DNA of 64,000 nucleotides from contig NC_079904.1 in assembly GCF_024868665.1 (NCBI RefSeq), positions 23,333,691 through 23,397,690 of the forward strand, read 5' to 3'. The DNA is from Triplophysa rosa. Taxonomy: Eukaryota; Chordata; Actinopteri; Cypriniformes; Nemacheilidae. This document shows, piece by piece, positions 18,577 through 62,800 of the stretch. The notes beneath the pieces were generated by a model that ran no database searches, was not told the origin of the DNA, and worked only from the letters and a program-made list of their open reading frames with translations. Every line of letters starts with the position of its first letter. The stretch's first letter is position 1. The translations under genes were made by a program, and so were the position numbers.

Positions 18577-18790
18577 TAGGGCTGTTCAACGATTAATCAC
18601 GATTAATCGCATGCAGAATTAAACTGTGTATGCGTTTAATTATATAAATGTATACGTGCAAATATTTCCTAAATGTATATATGTGTGTGTACGTGTTTAT
18701 AAATACAAAATAAATATGCACATACATATATTATGTTAACACAAACTTTTATTCTGGATGCGATTAATCGCGATTATTCGTTAAACTGTA
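18577..18790. mobile_element. hAT-type MITE (TAGGGCTG family) in the amd1 3' UTR
   Basis: Left end TAGGGCTGTTCAACGATTAA, AT-rich centre, then TTCTGGATGCGATTAATCGC as the inverted right arm. The last bases of the right terminus have decayed. Same family as 47103-47434 and 15605-15700. Confidence 0.65.
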
Positions 18791-20280
18791 TTTTTTTTAA
18801 ATGAATTAAATTGAATAACTTAATTCCTTTAGATCGCTCATCTGTGTAAAGCAAACCGTCTTAAAAAAGGATCACTAACAAATAATATGCATAGCTTTAT
18901 CTGAGTTACATCATCCTTCCAGATAGACGTCATTATTTTAGAGGCTAGAGAACAGTTTATTTACTCGACGCTTAGATTATTTACATTTATTGTTTCAATT
19001 TGGCAAAGAAAGTCGGAACATGAGATTTTGAGAAGAAAACCGTTGCAAAACCCAAATTTGGCTTTTATTATTTCAGTCATTGGTTAGTGGAACACATCAG
19101 TCATTTTTCTATGAAACAATACGTTTCTATGAACGTCATTTAGTTTTGGTCACGCTGGATCAGAAACTATATTTCTTGTTCATCTGCTTTCCGCACCGTC
19201 ATTCACATGACAACTGAATGTTTGAAAAGTTGAGTAACGTAACCGTTTCGTGTCTTCATCGTTGTCAGTTGAAATCTCGCAATACATCCCACGAAGCTGA
19301 AAACACTCCTGTCGTCTTCCTTCTGTAAATAAATTAGCCTTTGTTGCATGAAGAGGAATGTATAAAAATAAAACACGTGGACGACATGAAGGACCCCGGG
19401 CTGTCCGGCACAGAGCCTGTTCAACACCCGGCGCTGAAGTAAAACCGTCAGAGCGACACTTTCAGTGTGCCCATCGCACAGCCAAGCGTTTCTTTTTTCA
19501 ACAAAACGACTTGTCTGTCTTTTTCTCTAGCGGGAAGCACACAATGGGCTGGCTTCTGGATCTGAGCATGTCGGGGTCAAACCGGATCATTCCACGCCAC
19601 TGCAGAAACGTGCAGTTTTATCAAACAAATCTTTACTGCAGCGCGTGTGTCCAAAACCTCATTCCACCTCTACGAAATACTGTTGGTTTTTTTAATAAAC
19701 CCTCTTTTTGTATCGAGGGAAAGTTTTGATTGAAGTTTTTGTTATGTTGCATGCCACTGGCGTGTAGCGGGACGTTTCTGTGCGTCATACATGTTCATAC
19801 ACTGTAATGTTTTGAGTTGGAGTCTGAATCTGAGGATTCCGTTTATTTCTCACTGCTGATGTTGTGAAGATGATGCTGTCATTTCTCCTTTATAGCAGAA
19901 ATCTTCCACTACAGGCCGTTGAGAGAGAGAGGTGGTGAAAGTCATTTCTATGGGTTTTTCCTGACCGGACGATCGTGTTGTATTTCACATGAGTTTGGAG
20001 AAATAACAGCATCACGTGTCACATCTGTGTCTTTGTTTCGTTAAGGAAAGGGAGCGGGCAGTTGTGAGTCTTTATACACGGGGTGGGCAGTAATGGTGCG
20101 GACCAAGTTTTATAAAGCGCTCCTTTTCTGAGCGTGTTCTGAAGTGGCGAGTGACTTGTGCTGGTGTGTGAAGGATTCGTCACGTTTGGAAGGGAAAACT
20201 TTGCTGTCCTGATTCTCTTGCTATTTCCATGGTTGGTCAAGATGTGCTAAATATATCTGTACTAAGAGCCTGATGCTTTC

Positions 20281-20286
20281 AATAAA
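20281..20286 (+). terminator. amd1 distal poly(A) signal AATAAA
   Basis: Canonical AATAAA at the end of the amd1 3' UTR, followed within 30 nt by GT-rich sequence (TGTGTATGTGTGG). Confidence 0.7.
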
Positions 20287-20300
20287 GTAAATCACTATCA

Positions 20301-22007
20301 AATGTGTATGTGTGGTTTAATTAAGTCTTTTGCATTCACTTCATGGTTTTTTTAATGTGTTACTCAAAAAATGGTGTGATGGCAACCAACTCAATGTAAT
20401 TGATAAAATGGCAATTCCATTCAAATGTCACCTTTACCAAGAAGTTTTTCACCATACTGATCGTTCAGATGTCAGTGTTAGGTGGTTTAAATACCCATGT
20501 GAAGCATTTTTCATTTAAGCATTTTATGCAACGGCTTGGTATTTTTTCTGGTTTGTGCATTTTATTGCACAAAAATCCCACAAAGAGTCGTCAACCAAAA
20601 ACTGTCCTTTTTGTCACGTCCACATTGCATTTTTATTTCCCTTTTTTAAAATAAAAAACCGTGTAAAATATAAACGAATGATTCAATATATTCGTAACGA
20701 ATACATTCTCTGAAAATGTGTGTCACACCCATAATGCTGAAATTGGCCAAATTCAGAAAGTTGTCGACTACATGCAAGTAAGTTTTGTGTGGTATAATTA
20801 TCATTCTGAAGACTAACTCTTGAGCTAGAAAAAGAAGAAGGGTTGATGAAGAAGTGACCCTAAAGAATGTGCAACAATGCAAACTTAGCCGAGAAGAGTT
20901 ACACAAAAGCCCGTTACAGATGAAACTGAGAAAGGCTGCAACATCTGTGAAATATTCCAGAACAGATGACCGGAGGATCTTCACGATGATGGGACGTGAT
21001 GAAGCTTCTGATGCTCCATGAACACGAAGTGATGCGTCTGTGGTTCATCTAAACAAGTCATCTGTATTAACCAGATCCACAAACAAACATGTGACAATCC
21101 AGGCTCAAGTTTTAAGATACCGAGCATCAAAGTTTGGTTTCAACCATTAGTTTCACTATGATTTAAACTACTCAGTCCCTATAATGTTCATATTTTCCCA
21201 GAATGCTCTTTACAAGGCGTTGGATGATTTTATGTAGCAAACAGCAAATCACCCAAAAAATGACTTCAGATGGGTTTCCACAGGCACGATCACACATTAA
21301 CGCTTATGCTAGATGGCCCGAGATGATTTCTAGAAATGAACTGAATGAGTTCAACCCTTCTCAATCCACACCCGTCACCCTTCCTGAAGTGTTAAAGCAG
21401 ACATCGCACATAATGTCACGAAATAACGCGCTGGGCTCATGCTCAGTCTTGAGGAAATCTGCATAGAGACACGTGGATCTGTTTTATTTTCTAATTATGT
21501 CAATATAATTTCGCATCAAAGCCTGTCACTTGTGTCAGTTGGCGGTGACAACTTGACAATGTTGAAACATCTTAACCAACATGAAATTGGTCCACATGTG
21601 ATGACTTAACAGACCACAGCTACTGTCACTCACCATGTCACGGTCACCACATTTTTTTTGCCCACATCATTTGGACATTTCCATTAAAAACTCAAATCAT
21701 AATATAAATGATGGGTTTGATTTGAAATTCCCCCTTGCAAAACAGACAGTTCCGGACCTCCGGGGTTCTAATGAACATAACAGACCCATCATACCTGAAA
21801 CTCAAAGGACACATCATCTATAAATCAACTTTAGGAAAAAATGGTCTAAACGTGCATCTGACTCACAAACGTTTAATGACGGACTGCACATTTTGTGACA
21901 CTCAAGCAATGTTTTCATTGTACAATAACATGTTTCAGAGCTAAACCACATGAATTCATCAAGCGGCCGTGTGTCATTATTGTCTTTACACTCTTCACAT
22001 CTCTCTT
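20301..22007 (-). other. amd1-ppil4 convergent spacer with the ppil4 3' UTR
   Basis: The two genes converge here. Minus-strand AATAAA signals (TTTATT on the plus strand) occur near 21483 and 20633 and could end ppil4 transcripts. No other gene or classified repeat was recognised. Confidence 0.55.
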
Positions 22008-25000
22008 CTAATACTTTGATCTCCTGGGGCTGCGGCTGCGCTCTCGTCTGCGGCTCTTCTCTTTATAGTGTTTGTGCTCGCCGTCTCTCTCTCTTCCTCT
22101 GTCTCTGTGTTTGTCTCCGCCTCTCTCTCTCTCATTATGTCTATCTCTGGATCGAGAACGCTGTCGGCCTTTATCTCGGTCTCTCCGACTCTCATCCTAC
22201 AAAACACCCACATTTAAGAGAAGCCGGTCAGACAGACAGCAGCATTAGTGCGAGACTCCAGAGGTTTGGGAAGGATATCCGTTAACACATAATGACCACA
22301 CAGTTGTGCATAGAGAAGACAGAATAAACAATAAACATTTGGCATATCATTTGTTACAGATGTGAAAGATATATGTTGGTAATAAAATGTGTGTTCTGAA
22401 ACAAAACATGCGGCCATGTATTAAAAACCACACATCTGTACCTTTGATTTCTTGTCCTTTGTCGTCTCGATGTCTGAATGTCGTTTTCTGTCGCGTTTGT
22501 CGTCTCTGCTCTCGTCCTCATCTTCATCTAACAGAAGCTCATAACGCGAACTTTGCCCGAAAGTTAAGAAATAAATACAACTAAAGATGACTATTAAACT
22601 TGTCTTTACCTCTAAGGGTATTTATATGCATTTTTTTCTAATATAGCCGGGTCTGTGTTTGGCTAGTGTCTAATAATATAGCTATTTATATTTTATTTTA
22701 TTTGATTTATATTCACATTCACTTCTATTATTATTTGACGGTATAATAATTGTATTAAATAAACAAGTCGTTGAATGGGTCCTGTAGTTGGCTCGCATTT
22801 AAAGAAACCGTGTGGTACACTGACATCTAGCGGTTGAGCTCGGTATCGCAGTCTAAATTCAACATATTTTAGAGCAGAGACGAGTAACTGTTCTTGTCGG
22901 TTTCTTTTGCTTGTAACGTTTGTTTATGTTGTCACTTTGAAACCGTCTATACATTCAATATTTATGTTAACAGTCAAATGTCTGAAGTTGGTCTAAAATA
23001 GTCCTTTCTGGAAAATGACATTTTAATTTTAAATAGCAAACTGGATCGGAAATGAGTAAGAATTGAATGTGAAGAGCTGAATTTAAGGATACTCCTGCTT
23101 GCTTTTCACTTTGTCTTTTAAAGCCAGTTTGGATTTGTTGTCCAATTCTTTCTCATACGCCTTAAAGTCATCTTTGGTATACTTCCCACCTAGAAACGAA
23201 ACAAAACCACATTAGCTATAAAGTGATTTAAACATTTTACATGGAGATAAAACAGTGAAGCCTGAGCAAAACATAACATCTGATTACACATTTCAGATTT
23301 GTTTTCAACATCGCGGAAAGAAACTGATGCTTCCGTTTATGACGTCACTAATGTATAGGTTGTGGCTGATAAACACTCGCCTTTCCCTTTCCATTTGATC
23401 TTAGACACCGACTGACTGAAGTCCACGTGAATGCGACGATCATCTATCAGGACGTTATCCATCTTAAAGAAGGCTTTCTCACAATCCTCCTCCTGATCCC
23501 ACACACGCCGTAGTAACCATAAATGAACCATAGTTTAAGCATGATATTTGTGATACAATCGTGTAGTAAGAAAAACAAACTTTTGCAAGGGTTTAAAGCG
23601 AGACACCGCAGACACAAACCTTTTCAAACTCGATGAAAGCGTAACACAGAGATTCTCCTGTCTTCCAGTCTCTGATGATCTCACAACTGCAAACAAATAT
23701 CAACATGTTAAGTGGATTCTTCCTAAAGCCATTTGTGAGTCCGACTAAAAATGATGTTACGAAACCGTGCAAAGCATTGTGGGACACGCATCATCACACA
23801 GGCTCTCTCGTTCCGTTCTCTCACCATTTAATGGAGCCGAAGCGAGAGAAGATGATCTCCAGATCGTCATCCGTGGTGACGGGGTTGAGTTTACACACAA
23901 ACAGCACGTTCTCTGGAGGTTTAATTTCTGCGTCTGGCAGATCCCCCACCTTAAAACAAGAAAGACGTGAGCCATGAGATGAGACTCTTCACTGCGGCGT
24001 GTTGAAAACCGAAAACTCACCATCTCCAGTAAAATGGCTTGCGTCTTTGCTTCTTTCTCTTTGATGAGTTCGTCCAGCTCCTCTGCATCTCTCCCGTCAT
24101 CGTCATTTATGACCTCTTCCGCTCCGATGCGACCGCTCTGAAACATCAACGCATCACAGATGTCTGAAGGCTTTTCTAAGAAGAGTTTTCAACATTCTTC
24201 ATTCATCTGGACCAAACACTAAACACTCACATCCAGCTGTTGTTTGGTGGGTTCGGGCGAGCGGTCTGGAACCGGCAGACCCGCTGGATCATCAAAGGGA
24301 TCGTCCAGAATCACCGTGTGAGTAATCCTGAAAAACGGTTCAACAAAAGTGATTTGAACTAAACGAATGCACAGCAGTGACTTTTAACGCACTTCTCGTA
24401 CAGCACGTGGATGACCATACCTGATGTCTTGATAGGGGATGAAGTCGTTGTCGACAAAGGCCTCGTTGATTTTAGCCAGCACGTCCATGCCCTCTGTGAC
24501 CTCTCCAAACACCGTGTGAACGCCGTCCAGATAGTCCACATTCTCACCCGTGGTGATCAGAAACTGAAAGCCAGAAGGCCAAAGACTCGTGAAACACGCG
24601 AGCAAATCCACACGATCAACACTAAAACTAAAACACAAACCTGAGAGCCGTGCTGGTCGCTGCCGTTATTCACCATAGACACGGTTCCTTTCTTTCTGTG
24701 CTTGATCCTCGGCATCTTCTCCGATTCGAAGAAGCGTGCCTGATCGCCATACAGCTTACTGCGCATCACATGTACGTTATGTGCATCTCTATTTAGAACG
24801 GTCTCATATTCAGACATCGTTTGTCGTGTTTAGATAGATGCGTCTAACCTGAACACAGACTCTCCTCCGCGTCCCGTTCCTGTGGGGTCACCCGTCTGTA
24901 CGATGAAGTCTCTCTGAAGGGGGTTACACATAAATCTCAATGTAACTATACAGATAATAAACTGCAGAAGAACACCTACATCACAAATGGCTAGTTATTC

Positions 25001-25603
25001 TTCGTTTCTTTTGCTTTTGTCACGGTTCTTATGCTAAAGTCACTATGATACTATGACAAAATACGATCATTTCATATGAAAAAGTGTGATGTGGTTTTCA
25101 TATACAAGAAGTATATAACTGTATGTCTAAGCACACACATTACCTGAACATTATGAATGAGACAATAGTTGTAGTATTTGATTCTGCAGAGTTTCAGGAA
25201 GTTCAGAGAGGCTGCAGATGAGAATAGACAGACATGATTCATGACGTCAGGACAGGCACATGTAACTGAAGTCTTTCAGTGTCTGTGATAACAAAAAGTT
25301 GAGGTCTCATACAGAGAATCGTCGAGAAACTCTCTGATCCGACCTGATAAAAGATCAAACTGTATCTGCTGTAACTCTGCTGACAGTAACCAACGCTGGC
25401 ATTATATCGCTGCTCGTCGCGGAGTTTCAGATCAAGTTGATGTTATTCAGTCATCGCTGCTCACAGGACTGCATGTACAAATAAAACTGCACCGAACACA
25501 CACACTTCTGTCATTAATGTCGTGAATAATCACCTTTCGGTCTCTCTTCTGTGTATAAATCAATCACAATATCACCCAATGTTGTTTCCAAGAGAACCGC
25601 CAT
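22008..25603 (-). CDS. ppil4: ppil4, peptidyl-prolyl cis-trans isomerase-like 4 (complete, 458 aa)
   Basis: Thirteen minus-strand exons: 25534-25603, 25144-25211, 24849-24913, 24641-24758, 24421-24563, 24231-24327, 24021-24137, 23825-23949, 23620-23686, 23381-23492, 23093-23189, 22442-22550, 22008-22196 (1377 nt). The protein starts [17 protein letters not shown]. Residues 1-161 are a cyclophilin domain ([24 protein letters not shown]). Residues about 237-315 are an RRM with RNP2-like VLFVCKL and RNP1-like SLCYAFIEF. The last 60 residues are an RS/RD-rich tail ending [14 protein letters not shown]4 is a nuclear, spliceosome-associated cyclophilin; human PPIL4 is 492 aa, the difference lying in the low-complexity C-terminus. 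Intron 10 uses a GC donor. The exon 11 donor GA|GTATCC sits just before an intronic in-frame TAA; splicing to 22550 restores the conserved sequence. The small exon 12 has a weak pyrimidine tract and is slightly less certain. Confidence 0.94.
22785..22985. repeat. interspersed repeat in ppil4 intron 11, related to 52840-53395
   Basis: GGGTCCTGTAGTTGG at the left and TATGTTGTCACTTTGAAACC at the right recur in inverse orientation at 52840-53395 in map3k5 intron 1, with CTAGCGGTTGAGC in between in both copies. Confidence 0.6.
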
Positions 25604-25700
25604 GTCGCGCCGATTCCGTCACGAGTCGCACAGACACTGCGCTATGTGCGCATGCGCGTTGACAAGAGTCGCCGATATTGCGCAGATACAATACAACACA
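25604..25700 (-). promoter_or_regulatory. ppil4 promoter with an NRF1 palindrome
   Basis: CpG-rich DNA directly upstream of the ppil4 ATG contains TGCGCATGCGC at 25647-25657, a perfect NRF1 consensus about 45 bp from the start codon. There is no TATA box, as expected for a housekeeping gene. Confidence 0.65.
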
Positions 25701-27649
25701 GATAAGAGTCTTTTCTTGTTATCTTATAATTACTGAAGAAAACAATACTTTTACAATTAAGATAACTGTTTGAATGTATTCTGCACGCGATTGTTTCATT
25801 TATTTTATAGTTTGTTTATTTATTTGTTTACCTACATTTTCTACCTTTTAAAGGGAACGCGTTAAACATTTAAATAAATGATTAACGTACATGTGTCATT
25901 TGAAAAAATACTTGCTATGATGTTATTTAACAAGAATTATTTCATAAATGTTATTAAATGTTAAATACATGTTGACTGTTATTTAATAGCTAATTTATGA
26001 GGTAATGCAAAGCAACTTGGAATCTAACCTGGAAAAATCCCCAATTGAAATATTCCAGAAATATGCATGACATATATAAATGACATTTTATTTTAAAAAT
26101 AGCATAAGAGGGCTTTGAATGTCAACCACATAAAATGTGCCAAATAATGTTTATTCCCCAGAATACATCATTTACAAAAAGTCTTTATTATAAAATGATT
26201 AAGTAATGAACATTACATTTCTACATAGTTCTGTAAAAATTATTTAATACAATCTACACTTTCACAGATAGATTTTAGCCTATAGGAAATATATAACCCT
26301 ATGTTGTCTTGTTCTATATTCAATGCTTTGTATATATTTGAACAATAAAAAGGTAACACTTCAAAGTAAGCTTCCAATTGTTAACATTACCTTACTACAG
26401 TTAACACATACAGTACATTAACAATGAACAATACTTTTACAGCAGTTATTGTAAAGTGTTACTGGACGTTTTGCTGTATTTGTCTGCTGTTGTCTGCATT
26501 AGCTCTTGCTTTAAATATAATGCGCTTATGAACTTGTTATGCATTTGTTTGCAGAAGTGTCCTGAACACCCTGTTGAGGTTTAGTTTGTGATAATGACCT
26601 GCTGACTGTACATTATCCTTACATATTTCACTTTAAAAAGCACAAACTGCCTTTACGCAGCAATTAACCAGATTAAGATTAATATCACACCAGCAGTGAT
26701 CATTAAGATTTTTTGCTCCAGAAAATAAAGACCCTACATTTAGTTAAAGGTAACTTTCCAATTTTTATGAAATGAAACATTAGAATCGGGAAAGACTGAT
26801 CATGCAAACACAAATGACAGAAATCAAACTTTAATTTACTGTTATATGATTGTCACATTACATAGCCCTGTATTTATATATATAATACATAGCAGTGGGT
26901 TAAAACAATTGAAATGCACAGGAACAGGTGAACATTTACATTCTGATTGTGTGTGTTTTATAATAGACTCTTGCAGTAGTTGTACAGTTTAAATAGTTGA
27001 GGTGTTGGAGGTTTGTGCTTAATAAATAAAGCCTTTGACAAATCTTTCAAAATGTGATTATATTCTTTGTGTGAGCTGCTTCTGAATAGTAAAATTCTGC
27101 AATATAAATATAATCTCAGGAATGTATATTTTAAAGTTTTTATGCATAACTTCAGGCTTTTTATTCATTTCATTTATCACCCCAAATATCAGAGAACACA
27201 GTAGAATTCGTGAGGAATCATACTGGTTGTGGTGTTTCTTCATAGCCGTTAGAATATAAACATACATAAACAGCTTTGCTAAAAAAGGTAAATTACCTTC
27301 ATGATACACCTTATAAATGATACATGTAAAAAACATACAAAATCTGTATTTATATACGTGTGCATGTGTGTATTGTTTCAATGTCTTTCCCTTTAAAGGG
27401 ATCGGAGCTGCAAAGGTTCTCAGGCAGGTCAAGACAGGAGTTTGTAAACAAATATCAAAAATAAAACAAGTTTCCTGTACAAAGTTGCCACATGACGTAC
27501 AAATTAGCTGTGTAGATATTGTTCTACAGCTGGAGCTGTTAAAACACTGTTAGTTACATGTGATATGAATTCATCCCAGTAGATATTTCACTCTGTTCTC
27601 CACATGTCGGGTGGCTCTGGACGGTCAGATATGTGTATGCACCGGGTTC
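25701..27649 (-). other. ppil4-map3k5 spacer with the map3k5 3' UTR
   Basis: Both neighbours are on the minus strand, so this holds the 3' UTR of map3k5 (right part) and the upstream flank of ppil4 (left part). Minus-strand poly(A) signals are seen as TTTATT near 26147 and 26183, suggesting a 3' UTR of about 1.5 kb. The region is AT-rich and holds no gene I can recognise. Confidence 0.55.
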
Positions 27650-58446
<30,797 letters not shown>

Positions 58447-59873
58447 TGTTTGTCGGTTTAAGTTCAGTTCGACCCCTTCAGTGCAGAAGCTCAACCTGCA
58501 CACTTCATCGCTGACACGTCTGGCTACACTAGCGACATCAAACAAACAAACAAATAAAAGTGTCGTGACGTCACCAGCGACAGCAACCTACAACCGACGC
58601 GATTACCGTTTCATTTCCAACGCAAAACCGTAGAATCCAGATGTAGAGAGAGAAAGGCTGAGCTGCTGTGAACTGACACGCTCGTCACGACTCGAGAAAA
58701 GGATTGCATCGCGAACCAGGAAATTCACCGACGCGTTGCTGCGCGCGTTTATCAGAGCGCGTGCAGTTGCCGAAGTGAACGCGAAACTCCGGGAGCGTCA
58801 CCTCGCGTTTCCTCGGTCCTGTCGTTCCTGTTTATGTCATAGTCGAGTTGCGAAATCGCTATCTGCTGGAGCGCGTGCGTCCGCTGGACCTGCCCTATTC
58901 TATATTTATCTGAAACGCACAGAACTCACGCTCGAGGGGCGGAGTACCGCTGTCTGACAGGAAGTAGTCATACTATGACGAAGGCACTGCTCATCGTGAA
59001 TATTAAACACGCAATGTGACGTTCAGCCAGTTGGACGCTGCATTTAGCGAGCTAGCAAATCCTACTATGGTAGGGATTAAGAGAATGTATGAAACTTTGC
59101 AAAATCAGTCGAAACTTAGCGCGTTAGCGACGCCCGCTGGTCAAATTAAAATGGTATTATATTTAATTATTGTAGTTATTAGCATGTTGTATTTCGAGGT
59201 AGGCTATATTATATTTCGAGGTCAATTACAGACATGATTAAAACCGGGTTTTTATGGATTCGCATTAATTAATAGAATAATTTTTTTAGGTCCAGTTCAG
59301 GAAAACGATTCGTTCGGTAACCATATAGATTTTAATTTTTTTCGTCTGTAAATGGCTGAATTCTGCCTGAAAACAGAATGAAACGTGTTTAGTTTTCGTG
59401 GCTGTTTTTTGCTCTGAGGTGATATATACTACAGTATATTGTACCATCTTTGATCAATTTACCATAGTGAATACCACAGAATACTGTAGTATACTATAGT
59501 AGTTGAACTATACTTTTTTATTTTATACTATACTACACTACACTACACTACACTACTGCTACCCATATTCTAGTGAAGGTTATACTAAATATATTAGATT
59601 TTTGATGCCACCGGGGGGCCAGAGCAAACAGTTGGTTGTTTTGTGAGCCACACAGCGCCCCCTTGCAGGAATAAAATCTCTTTCACATCTGCAGACAGAC
59701 ACGTTGATTCTGATTTATCTGCCTTTGACTGCGACAGGTGCATCTCTGTTTCGTCCTCCTAAAATGCGCAAACGGCGATTCTTACATCCCAAAACAGTAT
59801 AGATGATGTCAAATATGATGTAAGGGAGAGTGTTTTCTCGTTTCACCGTTGGAGAGGAGCGGTAAGCGTCATT
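58447..59873. promoter_or_regulatory. divergent map3k5 / lrp11 promoter region
   Basis: The two genes are head to head with 1.4 kb between start codons. From 58450 to about 58930 the DNA is CpG-rich (many CG and GCGC), fitting a CpG-island promoter for map3k5. The lrp11 side (about 59600-59873) is less distinctive. A stretch of CACTA repeats lies at about 59530-59555. No TATA box can be called with confidence. Confidence 0.55.
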
Positions 59874-62800
59874 ATGTTTTTGTCGGCGCTCATCTGTTCT
59901 GTTCTTCTCTGTGTGACGAGCGCGACTCGGTCCTCTCCTACAACCGATCTCACGTCCAAGACATCCAAGGGCGTGGAGGAGCTGCTGGAGGAGTTCCGCA
60001 AGCAGCTCCAGCAGGATGAGTCGGACTCCAGAGAGGACGACGAGGACGGAGACGTCTGCGTGAGCGGCTTCGCGGTGGCGGAGGAGCGCATCATCCGGGC
60101 GAGCGCGTCCATCGAGCAGGGCGCCGCGTTCCTATCCGCGCCGCCGCGGGTGTTCAGCTGGAGGGACTGCGTGCACGCCTGCTGCTCGCACCCGCGCTGC
60201 ACGGACGCCATCATTCAGGAGGACCTGAAGCAGCCGGACGACGGCTTACGCTGCTATTTGTTTAACTGCACGTACAGGGGCAGGAACGTGTGCTCGTTCT
60301 CCTTTCAGCCCGGATTCAGCACCTACAGCCGGGCGAACAGCACCAGACCCATCGAGCCCGTGCGGAGCTCCGCGGTCACCGACACCGCAGCCCGGAGACC
60401 ATCGCACGGGTCAGAAGAGCTGCAGGGTGGGTCTCTCTCTAGCGATGGATGTCTTTTTTAAATAGTTTCCTGCTTTTACTGTACGTTTTTTTCCCGAAAT
60501 ATATGTATCTTTTTTTTCTTAACAATTACAAGCAAAAAGGCATACGTAACAATTTTACATATACATATATCTATCTTCAGGTTGAGCTTACATCATACTT
60601 ATTAAACAAGAACAGCTTATACATGCAAAAAATAAATAAATAAAAGAAACATACAGAAATAATAGAAATAATGTAAGAAAGAAAATAAAAAATCGTGATT
60701 CGTCACAACAAGGTGTTCACGGGGAATCTTTTACCAAAAGAATTTGATATCAATAATGATCAATAATAACTGTATCATCTAAAAAATAATACTTACATTA
60801 ATTTGGGCTATTATGTGCGCGCAACATACAATTACTCCCCAACAGGTATCACAGAAATAATCACATCTGTCTTTGTAAACAATAACAAAGGGTCAGAGCC
60901 AATAATATCTTCCTGATCTGACCTAATATCTTCCTGACCTGTTTAAATAGGGTGGTTGCAAAAAACGTGTAAATATATATTGGAGGCAATACGAAGTCAA
61001 ACGTTTTGGTGCTTTGTATTGTTTGAGTCAATGTTGATGTTTGCAGGTTTGGATGAGCCGCCCCGCACAGAGGCCGGACAGGATCTTGTGGTTCAGCTCC
61101 CGACAGACTGGGCCGTGCTGGACGGCAGAGACAGCACTGATGATTACGGCATCGCACACTACCAATGGACTCTTGTCAAGGGAGATCCCTCTGTTCGCAT
61201 GAAGGTAAACCTTTACATGTCAGGACACATCGCCTCAACCTACATTCAGCAGGTGTCATTCTAAAATGTGAGGGGGTTCGTGGGAAAAAGCCCATTCAAA
61301 TAAATTGTCCAAGGACGCATAAATAGTGCGAGGGACCATGTTAACTGTGCCGTCACTTAATGATGGTTCATAACGTTTTCCTCACAGCTCCCCATTTTTT
61401 GGTATTATTATTAGGTTGTGTTGTGATGTGATGTGTGTTGTAGGTGACTCACCCGGGTCTGCTGAAACTCGGTGGTCTCAGAGAGGGAATGTACACCTTC
61501 CAGATAACTGTGACAGACACAGCTGGACAGAAGAGCTCTGATAATGTGTCCGTCAGCGTCCTCGCGCCAGCGCCAAATGCAGAAGGTCGACAATCATACG
61601 TCAACTATCAAAATGAAACTGTTATGTAGGGTTTAAAATGTCCTTGAAGTGGATCTTTTTATCCTTTAAAACTCATGTTTTCATGTGTGTGTGTGTGTGT
61701 TTTACAGTGTGCACAGGTCACTGTTCTCGCTATCAGTTCACGTGTGACGACGGCTGTTGTATTGACATTGGTTACGCCTGTGATGGGAAGCAGCATTGCC
61801 CTGATCGATCAGATGAAAACTTCTGCCAAAACTGTGAGTCTACACCACCAAACCTCTTTACTTTACATCTTATTATCGAAAAAAAATAAAGAAGAAATCA
61901 ATTCACCTGCGCTGCAGGAATAACACGCACAATTCACATACAGTAATTACCCTCAAACATGTATATTGTTACAGGTTTGTCAAACCAAGTCCCTTTTTTT
62001 CAGCAATAATGACTTTTGCGATGTTCAGGATTACTGTGATTATTACTCATACTGTAAAATGTGATTATAGGGCCTACCGTCCACGCCCTAATGGAATTTA
62101 TATGAGTAAAGACTAATGTTTTACTACAGTAAATATGTTGAAAGAGATTGTTTTGTGTGTGTTTTTAGTTGACAGCGGTCATAAATCCAGCCCTAGACTT
62201 GGACCAGACCTACAAACTGAAACAGCAGCACAACAACCATCCACAAAAATACAAACCCCTGATATCCCCTATAAACCTGAACAACATTATGCCACCAGTA
62301 ACCAAGGTAATTCATTTGATTTATCTATGTATGTTAAAGTCCCAGTGAACAGGAAGTTGCGATCGTTTTTACTTCCGTATTTTGACGCATTTCCGAGTGA
62401 AATGGAATTTCCAATGATACAAAAGTGGGCGTGGCTTGCATTTTTCGCTGCGATTTGATTGGATGTATAAAAACAGCCGTTGCATTTTAAAAGGGAACTG
62501 GCAGCAGACTGACATTTGAAGGGGAGGAGTTAACGGATGCTCCGCCCAAGCCGTATTAACATAAGTCATTAGAGATGGATAGTCACTAGAGGGCGGAAGT
62601 GCATTTTCAGCATTGTAATTTTTAATTTCACAGGGACTTTAAAAAAATCCTTTGCGTTAAATGAGAACAGAAACACATAGTTTAGAATGACTGTAGAATA
62701 GAAAATGTTAATTATGAAATAAATTTTAATTTATGAATAATTATACCTTTAAAATGCGAGGCAGGTGTTGCTTTGTGTAGACATGGATTCACTCAGTGCA

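Larger units (their letters stand above)
18460..20300 (+). other. amd1: amd1 3' UTR
   Basis: Runs from the end of the open tail to a poly(A) signal AATAAA at 20281-20286, shortly after which the transcript probably ends. It includes a hAT MITE copy at 18577-18790. An earlier AATAAA lies near 19694. Transcript end inferred from signals only. Confidence 0.6.

Noticed and set aside
23079..23092. Early TAA ending ppil4 after exon 11
   Set aside because: A GT donor two bases into the GAG codon, followed by splicing to 22550, restores the conserved [12 protein letters not shown] sequence and the RS tail, so the TAA is intronic.
25212..25533. Possible small nucleolar RNA in ppil4 intron 1
   Set aside because: GATGA- and CTGA-like boxes occur but at spacing and terminal-stem geometry that do not fit a C/D or H/ACA RNA.
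58447..58545. Upstream in-frame ATG that would add 33 residues to map3k5
   Set aside because: The MNSDLEGIS start at 58446 aligns with the known ASK1 N-terminus and has A at -3; the upstream stretch is CpG-rich leader without family similarity.
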